A DNA stretch of 64,000 nucleotides from Kribbella steppae (GCF_004342025.1 NZ_SLWN01000001.1:665972-729971), one strand, 5' to 3'. Positions 26,319 to 36,215 are shown, counted from the stretch's first letter. Numbers and translations: made by a program. Notes: generated by a model from the sequence alone, not told the origin.

Positions 26319-27013
26319 GTCGTACTCCCGGGCTCGAGGGCGTAGCCGACGCCATGCACCGTCCGTACCCGGTCCGCGCCGATCTTGGCTCGCAGCGCCT
26401 TCACGTGGCTGTCGACCGTGCGGGTGCCCGACGCACCCGGCCAGCCCCAGACTTCGGCGTACAGGTTCTCCCGGGTCAGGACGACGCCCGGCTTGGCCGC
26501 CAGACAGAGCAGCAGATCGAATTCGGTCGGCGTGAGATGGACCTCGGTCTCGGCGACCCAGGCCCGGCGAGCGGCCGCGTCGACCCGCAGGTCGCCCAGC
26601 TCGATGGCTGAGTGGGCGGCCATCTCAGCCGCCCGGTCGACCCTTCGCAGGAGGGCTGCCACTCGCGCCACCAACTCCCGCATCCGGAACGGCTTCGTGA
26701 GGTAGTCGTCGGCACCGACGCCGAGTCCGACCAGGATGTCCGCCTCGTCGTCGCGTGCGGTCAGCATCAGCACCGGCACCGGCCGTCCGGCCTGGATCCG
26801 CCGGCACACCTCATGTCCGTCGAACCCAGGAAGCATCACGTCCAGGAGGACCAGATCCGGTGCGGTCGCCGCGAACTGCTCGACCGCCCCCGGTCCGTCC
26901 CACGCCTGCACGACGTCGTACCCCGACCCGCGAAGCCGGTCGGTCACCGCCTGGTTGATCACCGGCTCGTCCTCGACCACGAGGATCCGGCGGGCTACTC
27001 CATCGACTGCCAC
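26315..27013 (-). CDS. OmpR/PhoB-type response regulator
   Basis: The 232-residue regulator has a receiver domain with acidic pair Glu14-Asp15, phospho-acceptor Asp58 (LVLLDVMLPG), and the conserved Lys in YLTKPF. A winged-helix DNA-binding domain follows with LTPTEFDLLLCLA and RTVDSHVKALRAKIG. It is the first gene of the two-component operon; its stop overlaps the GTG start of the fused kinase. The stimulus is unknown. Confidence 0.93.
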   Translation of the reverse strand: MAVDGVARRILVVEDEPVINQAVTDRLRGSGYDVVQAWDGPGAVEQFAATAPDLVLLDVMLPGFDGHEVCRRIQAGRPVPVLMLTARDDEADILVGLGVGADDYLTKPFRMRELVARVAALLRRVDRAAEMAAHSAIELGDLRVDAAARRAWVAETEVHLTPTEFDLLLCLAAKPGVVLTRENLYAEVWGWPGASGTRTVDSHVKALRAKIGADRVRTVHGVGYALEPGSTT

Positions 27014-27128
27014 GCTTCGAGACTAGGAGCCGAGCTGGTCAGAAGGGCACGACGACTCGTGAAGGTTCTGTGCAGGTCTGTGCGCGGAACGGACCGGGGT
27101 AGGTTACGGCCGACCAAGTGAAAGGGCG

Positions 27129-27368
27129 GTGCCGTCGTGTGGGCGCGAGATGAGGAGGGTCCGGGGATTCTGGTTTCGCACCTCGGGTACGGCGGTACGG
27201 CGGGCAGCGCTGTGGTTGCCGTCGTACCCGACAGGGCCCTCACCGCCGAGCTCGTCGGTCCAGGAGGGACTGTGGCGCTGCGAGCCCGAGGGCGACTCCT
27301 GGCGCTGGTCCGAACAATGGATCCCCCACACCGCCTGGTACCTCCTGGCCACCGCCACATCCCCCTGA
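27129..27368 (+). CDS. Doubtful small ORF or gene remnant
   Basis: A 79-codon frame from a GTG. The last 45 codons have strong G/C bias at the third position and a Trp-rich sequence (LWRCEPEGDSWRWSEQWIPH, then TAWYLLATATSP), but the first 30 codons look like noise and a second frame (27137-27430) also looks partly coding. It could be a frameshifted remnant of a larger gene. No family recognised. The rest of the 370-base gap 27014-27383 shows nothing else. Confidence 0.25.
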   Translation: MPSCGREMRRVRGFWFRTSGTAVRRAALWLPSYPTGPSPPSSSVQEGLWRCEPEGDSWRWSEQWIPHTAWYLLATATSP

Positions 27369-27383
27369 CCGGCGGATTGACCT

Positions 27384-28088
27384 TCAGCGTGCGTTTGCGG
27401 TGTCGTCGTCGCTGGATCGGGCCTGGGTGATGCGGTGGCCGTGGAGCGTGTCGGGGAAGCGGTCGAGCATGGCGCGGACCTCGTCGGCGTCGACGTTGGC
27501 GCCGAACAGTTCGGTGTTGGGTTCGAAGCGGACGCCCTCGGCCAGGGATCCGGCTCGTACTGGGTCGAAGCCGAGCGCGTCCACGATCGCCGCGACGGCG
27601 GCGGCGTCCGTTGGTTCGCCGGCGATCGCGATCGCCTTGCGGCCGGGCGATCCGGCCGGGCGGGCGCCGTCTTCCAGGTCGTGGTAGCCCATGTGGTTGA
27701 ACGCCTTGACCACGCGGGCGCCGGGCAGGAAAGCCTGGACGATCTCGCTGGACGACGTCCGCGGATCCGTCAGGTCGTCGCGGATACCGTCGACCTCCCA
27801 CCAGTAGTTCATCGCGTCGATCACGAGCTTGCCGCGCAACGCCTCGGCCGGAATGGTGCGGTACTTGCCGAGTGGGAGCGCGAGGATCACGACGTCGGCC
27901 CGCGCGGCGGCATCGGCTGCCGTGGTCGCGACGGCCCCGGGCGTGACGATCTCGACGATCAGCGCGATCTTCTCCACATCACCGGAGCCGGCGATCAGCA
28001 CGCGATAACCCGCCGCGACCGCGAGCCGCGCAAGGACGGTGCCGACCTTGCCCGCACCGAGAATCGCGATCGTTGTCTTGTCGTTCAT
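27384..28088 (-). CDS. NADPH-dependent F420 reductase-like protein
   Basis: The 234-residue protein has a Rossmann dinucleotide motif at the N-terminus ([20 protein letters not shown]) and the stretches [12 protein letters not shown] and [14 protein letters not shown], found in F420:NADP oxidoreductases (FNO) and their actinobacterial relatives. These enzymes move hydride between NADPH and coenzyme F420. It sits 1 base downstream of an LLM-class gene, so it may supply reduced F420 for that enzyme. An NADP-binding role unrelated to F420 is possible. Confidence 0.8.
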   Translation of the reverse strand: MNDKTTIAILGAGKVGTVLARLAVAAGYRVLIAGSGDVEKIALIVEIVTPGAVATTAADAAARADVVILALPLGKYRTIPAEALRGKLVIDAMNYWWEVDGIRDDLTDPRTSSSEIVQAFLPGARVVKAFNHMGYHDLEDGARPAGSPGRKAIAIAGEPTDAAAVAAIVDALGFDPVRAGSLAEGVRFEPNTELFGANVDADEVRAMLDRFPDTLHGHRITQARSSDDDTANAR

Positions 28089-28089
28089 G

Positions 28090-29121
28090 TCAGCCGGCCA
28101 CGATGTCGCGGACCATCGGGATCACCTTCGTGCCGTACAGCTCGACCGCCTTCAGCCGCGCGCTGATCGGCATCGAGCCGGACGTGTAGATCAGGTCGAA
28201 GCGGCCGACACCCAGCTTCTGCACGGCCCCGGCGATCCGGCGGGCCACAGTCTCCGGCGAACCGACGTACATCGAACCGTGCGCAACCTCCGCGTCGAAC
28301 TCCTCCCGGCGAATCGGCGGCCAGCCGCGCAGGGCTCCGATCCGGTCGCGAACTACCTTGTAGCGCGGATAGAACAGTTCCTTGGCCTCTTCGTCGGTGT
28401 CGGCGATGAAGCCCGGCGAGTGCATCCCGACCGGATGCGCGACCGTGCCGAACTGCTCGGCCGCACGCCGGTACAGATCGAGGTACGGCGCGAACCGCTC
28501 CGGCGACCCACCGATGATCGCCAGCATCAGCGGCAGCCCGTACGACGCCGTGCGCACGACCGACTGTGGTGATCCACCGACGCCGACCCATGTCGTCAAA
28601 CGGCCCGACTCGGTCTTGGGGTAGACGTCGGCGTGGTCCAGCGCGGCCCGGGTGGTGCCGCTCCAGGTGACCGGCTTCTCGTCGAGCAACTGCGCGAAGA
28701 GCTGCAACTTCTCCTCGAACAAGACGTCGTAGTCGGCCAGGTCGTAGCCGAACAACGGGAAGGACTCGGTGAACGAGCCGCGTCCGAGGATGACCTCGGC
28801 CCGCCCGTTCGAGATCGCGTCCACCGTCGCGAACCGCTGGAACACCCGGACCGGGTCGTCCGAGCTCAGCACGGTCACGCCGGATCCGAGCCGGATGCGC
28901 GAGGTGCGCGAGGCGATCCCCGCCAGCACCGTCTCCGGCGTGGAGATCGAGTACTCCGGCCGATGGTGCTCGCCGAGCGCGATCGCGTCGACGCCGAGTT
29001 CGTCGGCCAGCACTGCTTCCTCGACCACCTGTCGGATCGCCGCGGCGTCGGAGACGAGTCGGCCGGCATCGTCCTCGGGGATGTCGCCGAAGGTGTCGAG
29101 GCCGAACTCGAGGTCGGTCAT
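28090..29121 (-). CDS. LLM-class flavin/F420 oxidoreductase
   Basis: The 343-residue TIM-barrel enzyme has the family features [40 protein letters not shown] and [20 protein letters not shown]. It belongs with the monooxygenase-like LLM proteins of the Atu2307 type, from memory. The ATG at 29121 has a GAGGAG site 9 bases away; a GTG 9 bases further up would overlap that site. It is the first gene of a pair with the F420 reductase-like gene. A perfect 14-base palindrome lies 45 bases upstream. Confidence 0.85.
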   Translation of the reverse strand: MTDLEFGLDTFGDIPEDDAGRLVSDAAAIRQVVEEAVLADELGVDAIALGEHHRPEYSISTPETVLAGIASRTSRIRLGSGVTVLSSDDPVRVFQRFATVDAISNGRAEVILGRGSFTESFPLFGYDLADYDVLFEEKLQLFAQLLDEKPVTWSGTTRAALDHADVYPKTESGRLTTWVGVGGSPQSVVRTASYGLPLMLAIIGGSPERFAPYLDLYRRAAEQFGTVAHPVGMHSPGFIADTDEEAKELFYPRYKVVRDRIGALRGWPPIRREEFDAEVAHGSMYVGSPETVARRIAGAVQKLGVGRFDLIYTSGSMPISARLKAVELYGTKVIPMVRDIVAG

Positions 29122-29165
29122 GAGAGTCACTCCTCATCTGATGGGCATGTCGACTACAAGCTTAG

Positions 29166-29179
29166 GTTGACATGTCAAC
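29166..29179. promoter_or_regulatory. Perfect 14-base palindrome, candidate operator
   Basis: GTTGACATGTCAAC reads the same on both strands. It lies between the LLM gene (minus) and the Tat-signal gene (plus), 45 bases from the LLM start. TetR, MarR or HxlR-type regulators bind sites like this. It could control both divergent transcripts. No regulator gene is next to it. Confidence 0.6.
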
Positions 29180-29331
29180 GCAAGTGGTGGGGGGTTTGAT
29201 TCCCGGGCCTCGCGCCGCCCTACGCACCCACCGCAAGGAGCGACCCATCCGCTGACCACTCGCCTCCGAATTGTCGTTTGTGGCCCGGCCAATCCCGGTC
29301 GGGGTCTGTTGACGATGGAGAGGGGACGAGC

Positions 29332-29613
29332 ATGAGTGACGCAACCCGCCGGGGTTTCCTGGTGTTCGCGGGTGCGGGGACCGCGGCAGCGGTCGGGGCC
29401 GTCGCAGCGCCGACGCTGTTCGGCAACCAGGCCGCCGACGCGGCCGAGAACGCGAGGCCTTTGGAGCCTGCGGATCTGGCGAACGCGGAGTCGTTCGTCG
29501 TGCACGTCAAGGACGTGAAGGCCGGGCGACTGGCCATCATGGTCGGCGAGCGTGAGGTTCTGGTGACCGATCGCGAACTGGCCGCCCGGCTGGCCGGCGT
29601 AACGACCGCCTGA
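29332..29613 (+). CDS. Small Tat-signal exported protein of unknown function
   Basis: The 93-residue protein opens with a twin-arginine signal TRRGFLVFAGAGTAAAVGAV and an Ala-rich cleavage region near residue 35. The mature part is only about 60 residues (FVVHVKDVKAGRLAIMVGER and a C-terminal helix). Tat export suggests it folds, or binds a cofactor, before leaving the cell. It lies 76 bases upstream of the DUF4331 gene in the same direction, so the two probably form one unit. Confidence 0.75.
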   Translation: MSDATRRGFLVFAGAGTAAAVGAVAAPTLFGNQAADAAENARPLEPADLANAESFVVHVKDVKAGRLAIMVGEREVLVTDRELAARLAGVTTA

Positions 29614-29689
29614 CCCGGCCGCACACGAGCCCGCCGCGGCTCTTCATCGGTACCCCTCAGCTTTCACTGCATCTACTGGAGGACCTGTC

Positions 29690-31069
29690 ATGTCTTCGCA
29701 CCGCGAAGCGCCGGAGATCTCGAAGGATCCGGTCGCCGACAACACCGACGTGTACGCGTTCGTCAGCCCGGACAAGGCGGACACCGTCACGATCATCGCC
29801 AACTTCATTCCCTTCCAGAACCCGTACGGCGGCCCGAACTTCTACGAGTTCGGCGACGACGTGCTCTACCAGATCCACATCTCCAACAGCGGGACCGGCA
29901 AGGCCGACATCAGCTACCAGTTCCGCTTCCGCGCCGAGATCCGGAACAAGAAGACCTTCTTGTACAACACCGGCCCGATCACCTCCCTGAAGGACTCGAA
30001 CTGGAACCGGCCCCAGTTCTATTCGGTCACCAGGGTCGAGCGCGGCCGCTCCCGCATCCTCGCCCGGGACCTGGCCGCTCCCCCGGTCAACGTCGGCGTC
30101 CGCAGTACGCCGAACTACGCGAAGCTGGCCCGCACGGCGATCCACACCATCGGCCGGAATCGCAAGGTGTTCGCCGGTCAGCGCGCGGACGCGTTCTTCG
30201 CCGACCTGGGCAGCATCTTCGATCTGGCCACGCTCCGCCCGTTCCAGATGGCTCATCTGATCCCGTCCGCGGCCGCGATGGGTGTCAACGGACTGCAGGG
30301 CTCGAACGTGCACACCATCGCCCTCCAGGTCCCGATCACCGACCTCACCCGCGACGGCCGCAAACCGACCGATGTGCTGGACGCCAAGGCCGTCATCGGC
30401 GTGTACGCCACCGCAAGCCGACGGCAGTCCCGCATGCTCGACGACCAGCTCGGCGTCTCCGTGGGGCATGGTCCCTACAAGCAGGTCTCCCGGCTGGGTA
30501 ACCCGTTGTTCAACGAGGTCGTCGTTCCGATGGCCGAGAAGGACAAGTGGAACAGCCGGCCTCCGTCGGAGGACAAGCGGTACGCGGAGTACGTCGTCAA
30601 GCCTGAGCTCGCCGGGTTGCTGCCTGTGCTGTATCCCGGGGTGTTCCCGAAGCTGGCGGCGTACAAGAAGGACCGCGCCGACCTCGCGGCGATCCTGCTG
30701 ACCGGTATCCCGAAGGGCGTCGTCCGCGGGTTCCAGAACTTCACCGGCCCCGTTCAGGCCGACATGTTGCGCCTCAACGTCGCCGTGCCGCCGACGGACT
30801 CGCCGAACCCGCTCGGCCTGGTCGCCGGTGACGCGGCCGGCTTCCCGAACGGGCGCCGGCTGATCGACGACGTCGTCACGGTCGAACTGCGAGCGGTAGC
30901 CGGACTCACCATCCCCTTGGTCGACCCGTCGTACAAACCCGACGCGGCGGCATCGGCGATCAAGGACGGCACCTCGAACACGAACTCGCCGCTGCTCGAC
31001 CGGTTCCCCTACCTCGGTACGCCGGCCGGTGGTTCCCAGTCGACTCCCGGAACGCCGGCCGCATCATGA
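29690..31069 (+). CDS. DUF4331 family protein
   Basis: The 459-residue protein begins with the family hallmark MSSHREAPEISKDPVADNTD and continues VYAFVSPDKADTVTIIANF and GGPNFYEFGDDVLYQIHISN. DUF4331 proteins are beta-rich and of unknown activity. There is no obvious signal peptide on this product, although many relatives are exported. Its stop overlaps the start of the His-rich gene by 4 bases. Function unknown; the conserved SHREAP start and acidic residues could bind a metal. Confidence 0.85.
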   Translation: MSSHREAPEISKDPVADNTDVYAFVSPDKADTVTIIANFIPFQNPYGGPNFYEFGDDVLYQIHISNSGTGKADISYQFRFRAEIRNKKTFLYNTGPITSLKDSNWNRPQFYSVTRVERGRSRILARDLAAPPVNVGVRSTPNYAKLARTAIHTIGRNRKVFAGQRADAFFADLGSIFDLATLRPFQMAHLIPSAAAMGVNGLQGSNVHTIALQVPITDLTRDGRKPTDVLDAKAVIGVYATASRRQSRMLDDQLGVSVGHGPYKQVSRLGNPLFNEVVVPMAEKDKWNSRPPSEDKRYAEYVVKPELAGLLPVLYPGVFPKLAAYKKDRADLAAILLTGIPKGVVRGFQNFTGPVQADMLRLNVAVPPTDSPNPLGLVAGDAAGFPNGRRLIDDVVTVELRAVAGLTIPLVDPSYKPDAAASAIKDGTSNTNSPLLDRFPYLGTPAGGSQSTPGTPAAS

Positions 31070-31473
31070 CCACTGGCCCGGGCAACAACGCGGTGGAGAA
31101 TCCCCATGCAGGCAAGGGTTCCTCGGTACCCCTCGACATCGGCGGCGAGATCGGCGCCCTCGTCATCCAACTGCCGGCCGCACTCGAAGACCAGGAGATC
31201 GAGCTGCGCCCGACGGGCCTTGGTCCCGGACATGGCCATGATGACGGGCATGGTCACGGGCACGGGCACGGCCATCACCTGCCGCACGTCGCTGTCGTAC
31301 CCCGGCCGACGGCGGACGGAACCATCCTGCACTCCGCCGTCTTCCACGAGGTACGCCAAGGCAGCTACCAGCTCTACGTCCGCCCGGACGGCCCGGTCCA
31401 ACTGACTGTGGACATCCACGGCGGCCAGGTCACCGAGGCAACCTGGCCGACGTCAGCGGCGGGCGTGGGTTAG
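31066..31473 (+). CDS. Histidine-rich small protein
   Basis: The 135-residue protein has a central stretch with about ten His among Gly and Asp (GHGHDDGHGHGHGHGHH), a likely Zn, Ni or Co binding segment. The flanks are predicted beta-rich (GALVIQLPAALEDQEIELRP and LHSAVFHEVRQGSYQLYVRP). No signal peptide is visible. Translationally coupled to the DUF4331 gene (ATGA). It may store or deliver a metal to that protein, which is inference. Its stop overlaps that of the convergent acyl-CoA synthetase gene. Confidence 0.8.
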   Translation: MTTGPGNNAVENPHAGKGSSVPLDIGGEIGALVIQLPAALEDQEIELRPTGLGPGHGHDDGHGHGHGHGHHLPHVAVVPRPTADGTILHSAVFHEVRQGSYQLYVRPDGPVQLTVDIHGGQVTEATWPTSAAGVG

Positions 31474-33305
31474 TCGTACATCTTGTCCAGGAGGTCGGCG
31501 TACTGGGTTTCCACGTGCTTGCGCTTGAGCTTCAGGCTGGGTGTCATCTCGCCGGTCTCCACAGTGAGATCCCGGTCGAGGATGGTGAACTTCTTGATGG
31601 TTTCCCAGCGGTTCAGGCCGGCGTTGAGCTCGTCGACGTACCCCTGGACCATGGCGCGGGCCGCGTCGGAGCTGACGATCTCTTCGTACGGCTTGCCGGT
31701 CATACCGTTCGACGCGGCCCAGCCCTGGATGGCTTCGGGGTCCAGGGTGACGAGCGCGCTGACGAAGTTGCGCTTGTTGCCGTGGACAACGAACTGGCCG
31801 ACGTACGGGCAGATCATCTTGAACCGGCCCTCGATCACCTGCGGGGCGACGTACTTGCCGCCGGAGGTCTTGAACAGGTCCTTCTTCCGGTCGGTGATGA
31901 AGAGGAACTCGTCCTCGAAGTGACCGATGTCGCCGGTGTGGAACCAGCCGTCGGCATCGATCACCTCGGCGGTCTGCTCGGGCTGGTTGTGGTAGCCGCT
32001 CATCACGCCGTCGCCCCGGATCAGGATCTCGCCGTCCTCGGCGATCTTCGCCTCGGTGGCCGGGAAGATCGGGCCGACGCTGCCGAGCCGGTACTGGCCC
32101 GGGCGGTTGAGCGACGAGCCGGCCGCGGTCTCGGACAGACCGTAGCCCTCCAAGATCAACAGCCCGGCCGCGTGGAACCACTCGGCCAGCTGCTTGTCGA
32201 GGGCGGCGGAGCCGGAGACGAAGAAGCGGATCCGCCCGCCGAACCGGGCCCGGATCTTCGACAGCACCAGCTTGTCGGCCAACGTGTACTGCGCCGCCAA
32301 CGCGCCACCCGGCTCCTTGCCGGCCTGCCGCAGTACGGAGACCTTGGCGCCGACGCCGAAGGCCCAGTGGAAGAGCTTGGCCTTGATCCCGCCCTCGTCC
32401 TCGATCATGGTGACGATCCGGGCGTGCGCCTTCTCGAAGATCCGCGGCGCGGCGGCCATGAACGTCGGCTGGACGACGGCCGCGTTCTCGACGATCTTGT
32501 CGATCCGGCCGTCGATCGCAGTGGCGAAGCCGATCTGGAACTGGACGGCGAGCAGGACCTGACCGAACACGTGCGACAGCGGCAGCCAGAGGAACTGCAG
32601 GTCGTCCGGGCTGAGGACCCGGATCCCCTCGACCGCGGCACCCTCGTACGTCCAGACCGAGTGCGGCAGCCGGACACCCTTGGGACGCCCGGTGGTGCCG
32701 GAGGTGTAGATCAGCGTGCAGAGGTGGTTCGGCTGGATCTGAGCCAGCCGCTCATCGATCGCGTCGGCGTGTTCCTCCAGGTATTTGTCGCCGAGCTCAT
32801 CCAGCGCTGCCAGCGACAGAACCCAGGAGGTGTCCTCCGCCGGGGGCTCGCCGTCGATCAGGACGACCTTCTGCAGCGAGGGCGTCTCGGACCGGTGCTC
32901 GCGCAGCTTGTCCAGTTGGGTCGCGTCCTCGGCGAACACGACCTGTACGTCGGCGTCGGCCACGATGAAGGCGACGTCGGTCGCCATCGTGGTCGGGTAG
33001 ATCGTGGTCGTCGCGGCAGCCGCAAGGACGGCGGCCAGGTAGCACTCGACCCACTCCATCCGGGTGCTCGAGGCGACCGCGACCCGCTGCTCGGGCTGTA
33101 CGCCGAGGGCGATCAAGCCCGCAGCACGGCGCCGGCCCAGCTCGTCGAGCTCCCGCCAACTGGCGGATTTCCACTGGTCCCCTGACGGGTACCGGAAGGC
33201 CTCGCGCGAAGGGGTCGCGGCGACCCGATCGAGGAACATCGTGGCCATGTTCTCTTTGCGATTGCTGAGCAGCGCGAGCTGGCCCTCATCGGCGACTGGC
33301 TTCAT
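31470..33305 (-). CDS. Long-chain fatty acid-CoA ligase (AMP-binding)
   Basis: Activates a fatty acid with ATP and CoA. The 611-residue protein has the adenylation motifs LIYTSGTTGRPKGVRL, EGYGLSETAAGS and WFHTGDIG, then FLFITDRKKDLFKTSGGKYV and the C-terminal Lys region MTPSLKLKRKHV. It resembles the FadD15-like AMP-forming ligases of actinobacteria. The ATG at 33305 has a GGAGG site 7 bases upstream. It stands alone on this strand. Confidence 0.92.
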   Translation of the reverse strand: MKPVADEGQLALLSNRKENMATMFLDRVAATPSREAFRYPSGDQWKSASWRELDELGRRRAAGLIALGVQPEQRVAVASSTRMEWVECYLAAVLAAAATTTIYPTTMATDVAFIVADADVQVVFAEDATQLDKLREHRSETPSLQKVVLIDGEPPAEDTSWVLSLAALDELGDKYLEEHADAIDERLAQIQPNHLCTLIYTSGTTGRPKGVRLPHSVWTYEGAAVEGIRVLSPDDLQFLWLPLSHVFGQVLLAVQFQIGFATAIDGRIDKIVENAAVVQPTFMAAAPRIFEKAHARIVTMIEDEGGIKAKLFHWAFGVGAKVSVLRQAGKEPGGALAAQYTLADKLVLSKIRARFGGRIRFFVSGSAALDKQLAEWFHAAGLLILEGYGLSETAAGSSLNRPGQYRLGSVGPIFPATEAKIAEDGEILIRGDGVMSGYHNQPEQTAEVIDADGWFHTGDIGHFEDEFLFITDRKKDLFKTSGGKYVAPQVIEGRFKMICPYVGQFVVHGNKRNFVSALVTLDPEAIQGWAASNGMTGKPYEEIVSSDAARAMVQGYVDELNAGLNRWETIKKFTILDRDLTVETGEMTPSLKLKRKHVETQYADLLDKMYD

Positions 33306-33476
33306 TGTCTGGCCTCCATCGGGGGTCAAGTAACCGGAGGGTAATGGCTAGCAGGCACAGCTGACTATGCCCCTCGCTTGCCCGCCCCCACTTCTCCATT
33401 ACGTTTCCGCAACGTGTACACACGGCCAGTGGCCTATGTCTCACTGTCAGTTCTACTCCTCGCCCGCCAGGCCCCG

Positions 33477-36215
33477 TCAACCGCCCTGCCGCAGCCGATC
33501 CAGCGCGCCACGGACCACGACCGCATCGGGGTGGTCCATCGCCTCGAGGATCTCCAGCGCCTCGGTCCAGCTCACCCGGGCCGCCTCGGGCTGACCGGCT
33601 CGCTCCTGGACCTTGGCCATCGACATCAGGCACTCCGCGGTCTCGTGGCGACGTCCCTGGGCGCGCAGGATGGCGACAGCGGTCGCGTAGCTGGCGATGG
33701 CTTCATCGAGACGGCCGGAGCCGGCCAAGGCGAACGCCATCGTGTCGCTCACCACAGCACGCCCGTACTCCGAGTCCTGCTCCTCGTAGAGCTTCAGCGC
33801 CTGGTGCGCATAGTCGACCGCCGCCTCGTACTCGCCGAGTTGCCCGTAGTACCAGCCGAGGTTGTTGAGCGCGTTGGCCCGCGCGTCGACGTGGCCGGTC
33901 CGCTCGTAGATCCGGAGCGCGCGGGTCGTCTTCTCGATGGCCTGCCGGTGCTCCCCCATCCGGCTCAGCACCCGCGCCTGACTCAGCGAGCCGTGCGCGA
34001 CACCGGCGTCGTCATCCAGTTCCTCGGCGATGCCGAGCGCCAACTCGTGCTGCCGGATCGCGTCGTCCCACTGCCGCAGCGCCATGTGACCCCGGGCGAG
34101 ATCCCGGCGCGTCTGCGCCTGCCTGCGCAGATCGCCGAGCCGGACCGCCGCATCAAGCGCCAGCAACTCGGACTCCAGGTACCCGGGCCGACCACGGAAG
34201 TCCAGATAGTCCGCGATCGTCCACACGTACAACCACAACAGCCCATCGGCCCGGCCGGCAGCAGCCCGCAGTACGGCGAGATTGTTCGGCTGCTCGGAGT
34301 CGAACCAGGCGAACGCCTCCTCACGAGTCGACGGCGGTACGACGTCGACGCCGGGATCCAGCCCGGGCAGCTCGACCGGATCGCGCCTCGGCGCGAGCAA
34401 CAACGCGGCCGCATTGCCCGTGTGCACCAGGTACCCGAGCAGCCGTTCGAAGGCCTCGTCCGCCTCCTGCTCCTCACACAGCTCCCGCGCGTAGCTCCGC
34501 AGCAGATCGTGCAGCGCATAGCGATCCGGCCCGAGCTCAACTAGTTGATGGTTTGCAACCAGTACGGCGAGCATGCCCCGAGCCTCACGCACCGGCACAC
34601 CGGCCAAGGCCGCCGCGGCACCAACGGTGATCTCGGCACCAGGATGCTGAGCCAGCAGCCGGAACAACCGAGCGAGCTCGGGCCGCAACTGCCGGTACGA
34701 CCAGGAGAAGATCGTCCGTACGTCGACCCCGTCGGTGGTCGACAGTGCATCGAGCGGCCCTTGGCTGAGCATCTCGACAAACGAGTCCAGTTGTCGCCTG
34801 GGCCGTAACGCGATCTGTGCCCCGAGCAACGAAAGTGCCAGCGGAAGCCCTGCACACCGGGCGATCAGCTCTTCGGTGCTCTCGGCATCTTCCTGCAGCC
34901 GCCGGTCACCAATCCTTGCCGCTAGCAACTGTCTGGACTGGGCGGAGTCGAGCACGTCCAGCTGGATCGGCTCCGCCTGCTCGGTCGCGACCAGTCCGGC
35001 GAGCTCGTTCCGGCTGGTGACGAGGGTGAGGCAGTTCGCTCCGGATGCCGCCAGCGGCCGCACCTGTTCGGCAGATCGGGCGTTGTCCAGTACGACGAGG
35101 ACCGCGCGCTCCGCGAGCAGGCTGCGGTACAGCGCGATCTGCTCGTCCGCGGCGATCGGCAGCCGATCGGCCGGAATCCCCAGTCCGGCAAGGAAACGCG
35201 GCACCACCGTCTGCGGGTCGGCGGGCTCGATCGCGGGCGAGTACCCGAGCAGGTCGGCGTACAGGATCCCATCGGGGAAGGTGTCCGCGACCTGCCGGGC
35301 CCAATGGATTGCAAGCGAGGTCTTGCCGACTCCGGCCGGTCCGATGATGAGTCCGAGATGCACACCGGGAAGCAGTCCGTTCAGCCGCTGCAGGTGCTCC
35401 GTCCGACCGGCGAAGGCCGGTACGGCGGTCGGCAGCTGACGCGGAACCACCATGCTCTCGGTATCGGTCGCCTCCAGTAGTTCGGCGTGGACCCGCTGCA
35501 GTTCGGGACCAGGGCCGACCCCGAGGATCTCGCGCAGTCGGCGCGAGACTTCGGCGTACGTCGACAACGCGAGCGCCTGCCGTCCGGACGCATGCTGCGC
35601 GCGCATGAGTTGGGCCCAGAACCGCTCTCGCGTCGGGTAGCGCTCAACGAGTTCGGTCAGCTCCGGGATCACCCCGGCCGCGTCACCGAGCGCCATCCGG
35701 GCGTCGAACGACAACTCCTGCGCCTGCAGATGTTCCTCGACCAGGCGCGGAATCATCTCCCGGGTCAGCGCGCCCGCGTCGAGACCGGCCAGCGGTTCGC
35801 CTCGCCAGAGCGCGAGGCCCTCGGTGATCAGCGCGACCCTGTCGGCGGGATCCTCGACCTCGCCGGCGCGGCGGACCAGGGACCGAAACGTTTCGAGATC
35901 GAGCTGCGTCGGGTCGGCATGCAGCGTGTAACCGCCGTCGCCGGTGCGGATCATCGTCCGCTCGGCGTCCCCCAGTGCGGTCCGGAGCCGGGAGACGTAG
36001 ATCTGCAGCGCGGCGCGCGGACTGCTCGGCAGCTCCTCGTCGTCCCAGAGAACGTCGACGAGATCCTCGGTCCGCACGGTGCGGTTGAGGCGCAGCAACA
36101 GCGCGGCCAGCAGGACCGCAGGCTGGTGTGCCGGCAGCGGGATCACCTCACCGCCGGCGGTCCGCACCTCCACTGTTCCGAGCAGGCGGAAGCGCAGCCC
36201 CGAAGGCCCGCTCAT
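33477..36215 (-). CDS. AfsR/SARP-type regulator: winged helix, BTAD, NB-ARC, TPR
   Basis: A large transcriptional activator of 912 residues. Residues 8-95 form an OmpR-like winged helix (RAALQIYVSRLRTALGD), then a BTAD helical domain (about 103-250, with REMIPRLVEEHLQAQELSFD). An NB-ARC ATPase follows with P-loop GPAGVGKT (292-299) and VLVVLDNAR. The C-terminal third contains TPR repeats (GEYEAAVDYAHQALKLYEEQ). Such proteins switch on secondary-metabolite or stress genes when ATP-bound. No biosynthetic cluster is next to it. The ATG at 36215 gives the usual short lead-in; the frame runs 21 codons further up. Confidence 0.9.
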   Translation of the reverse strand: MSGPSGLRFRLLGTVEVRTAGGEVIPLPAHQPAVLLAALLLRLNRTVRTEDLVDVLWDDEELPSSPRAALQIYVSRLRTALGDAERTMIRTGDGGYTLHADPTQLDLETFRSLVRRAGEVEDPADRVALITEGLALWRGEPLAGLDAGALTREMIPRLVEEHLQAQELSFDARMALGDAAGVIPELTELVERYPTRERFWAQLMRAQHASGRQALALSTYAEVSRRLREILGVGPGPELQRVHAELLEATDTESMVVPRQLPTAVPAFAGRTEHLQRLNGLLPGVHLGLIIGPAGVGKTSLAIHWARQVADTFPDGILYADLLGYSPAIEPADPQTVVPRFLAGLGIPADRLPIAADEQIALYRSLLAERAVLVVLDNARSAEQVRPLAASGANCLTLVTSRNELAGLVATEQAEPIQLDVLDSAQSRQLLAARIGDRRLQEDAESTEELIARCAGLPLALSLLGAQIALRPRRQLDSFVEMLSQGPLDALSTTDGVDVRTIFSWSYRQLRPELARLFRLLAQHPGAEITVGAAAALAGVPVREARGMLAVLVANHQLVELGPDRYALHDLLRSYARELCEEQEADEAFERLLGYLVHTGNAAALLLAPRRDPVELPGLDPGVDVVPPSTREEAFAWFDSEQPNNLAVLRAAAGRADGLLWLYVWTIADYLDFRGRPGYLESELLALDAAVRLGDLRRQAQTRRDLARGHMALRQWDDAIRQHELALGIAEELDDDAGVAHGSLSQARVLSRMGEHRQAIEKTTRALRIYERTGHVDARANALNNLGWYYGQLGEYEAAVDYAHQALKLYEEQDSEYGRAVVSDTMAFALAGSGRLDEAIASYATAVAILRAQGRRHETAECLMSMAKVQERAGQPEAARVSWTEALEILEAMDHPDAVVVRGALDRLRQGG

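Noticed and set aside
31515..33185. Open frame of over 550 codons on the + strand
   Set aside because: Antisense to the acyl-CoA ligase, whose motifs are intact; composition artefact.
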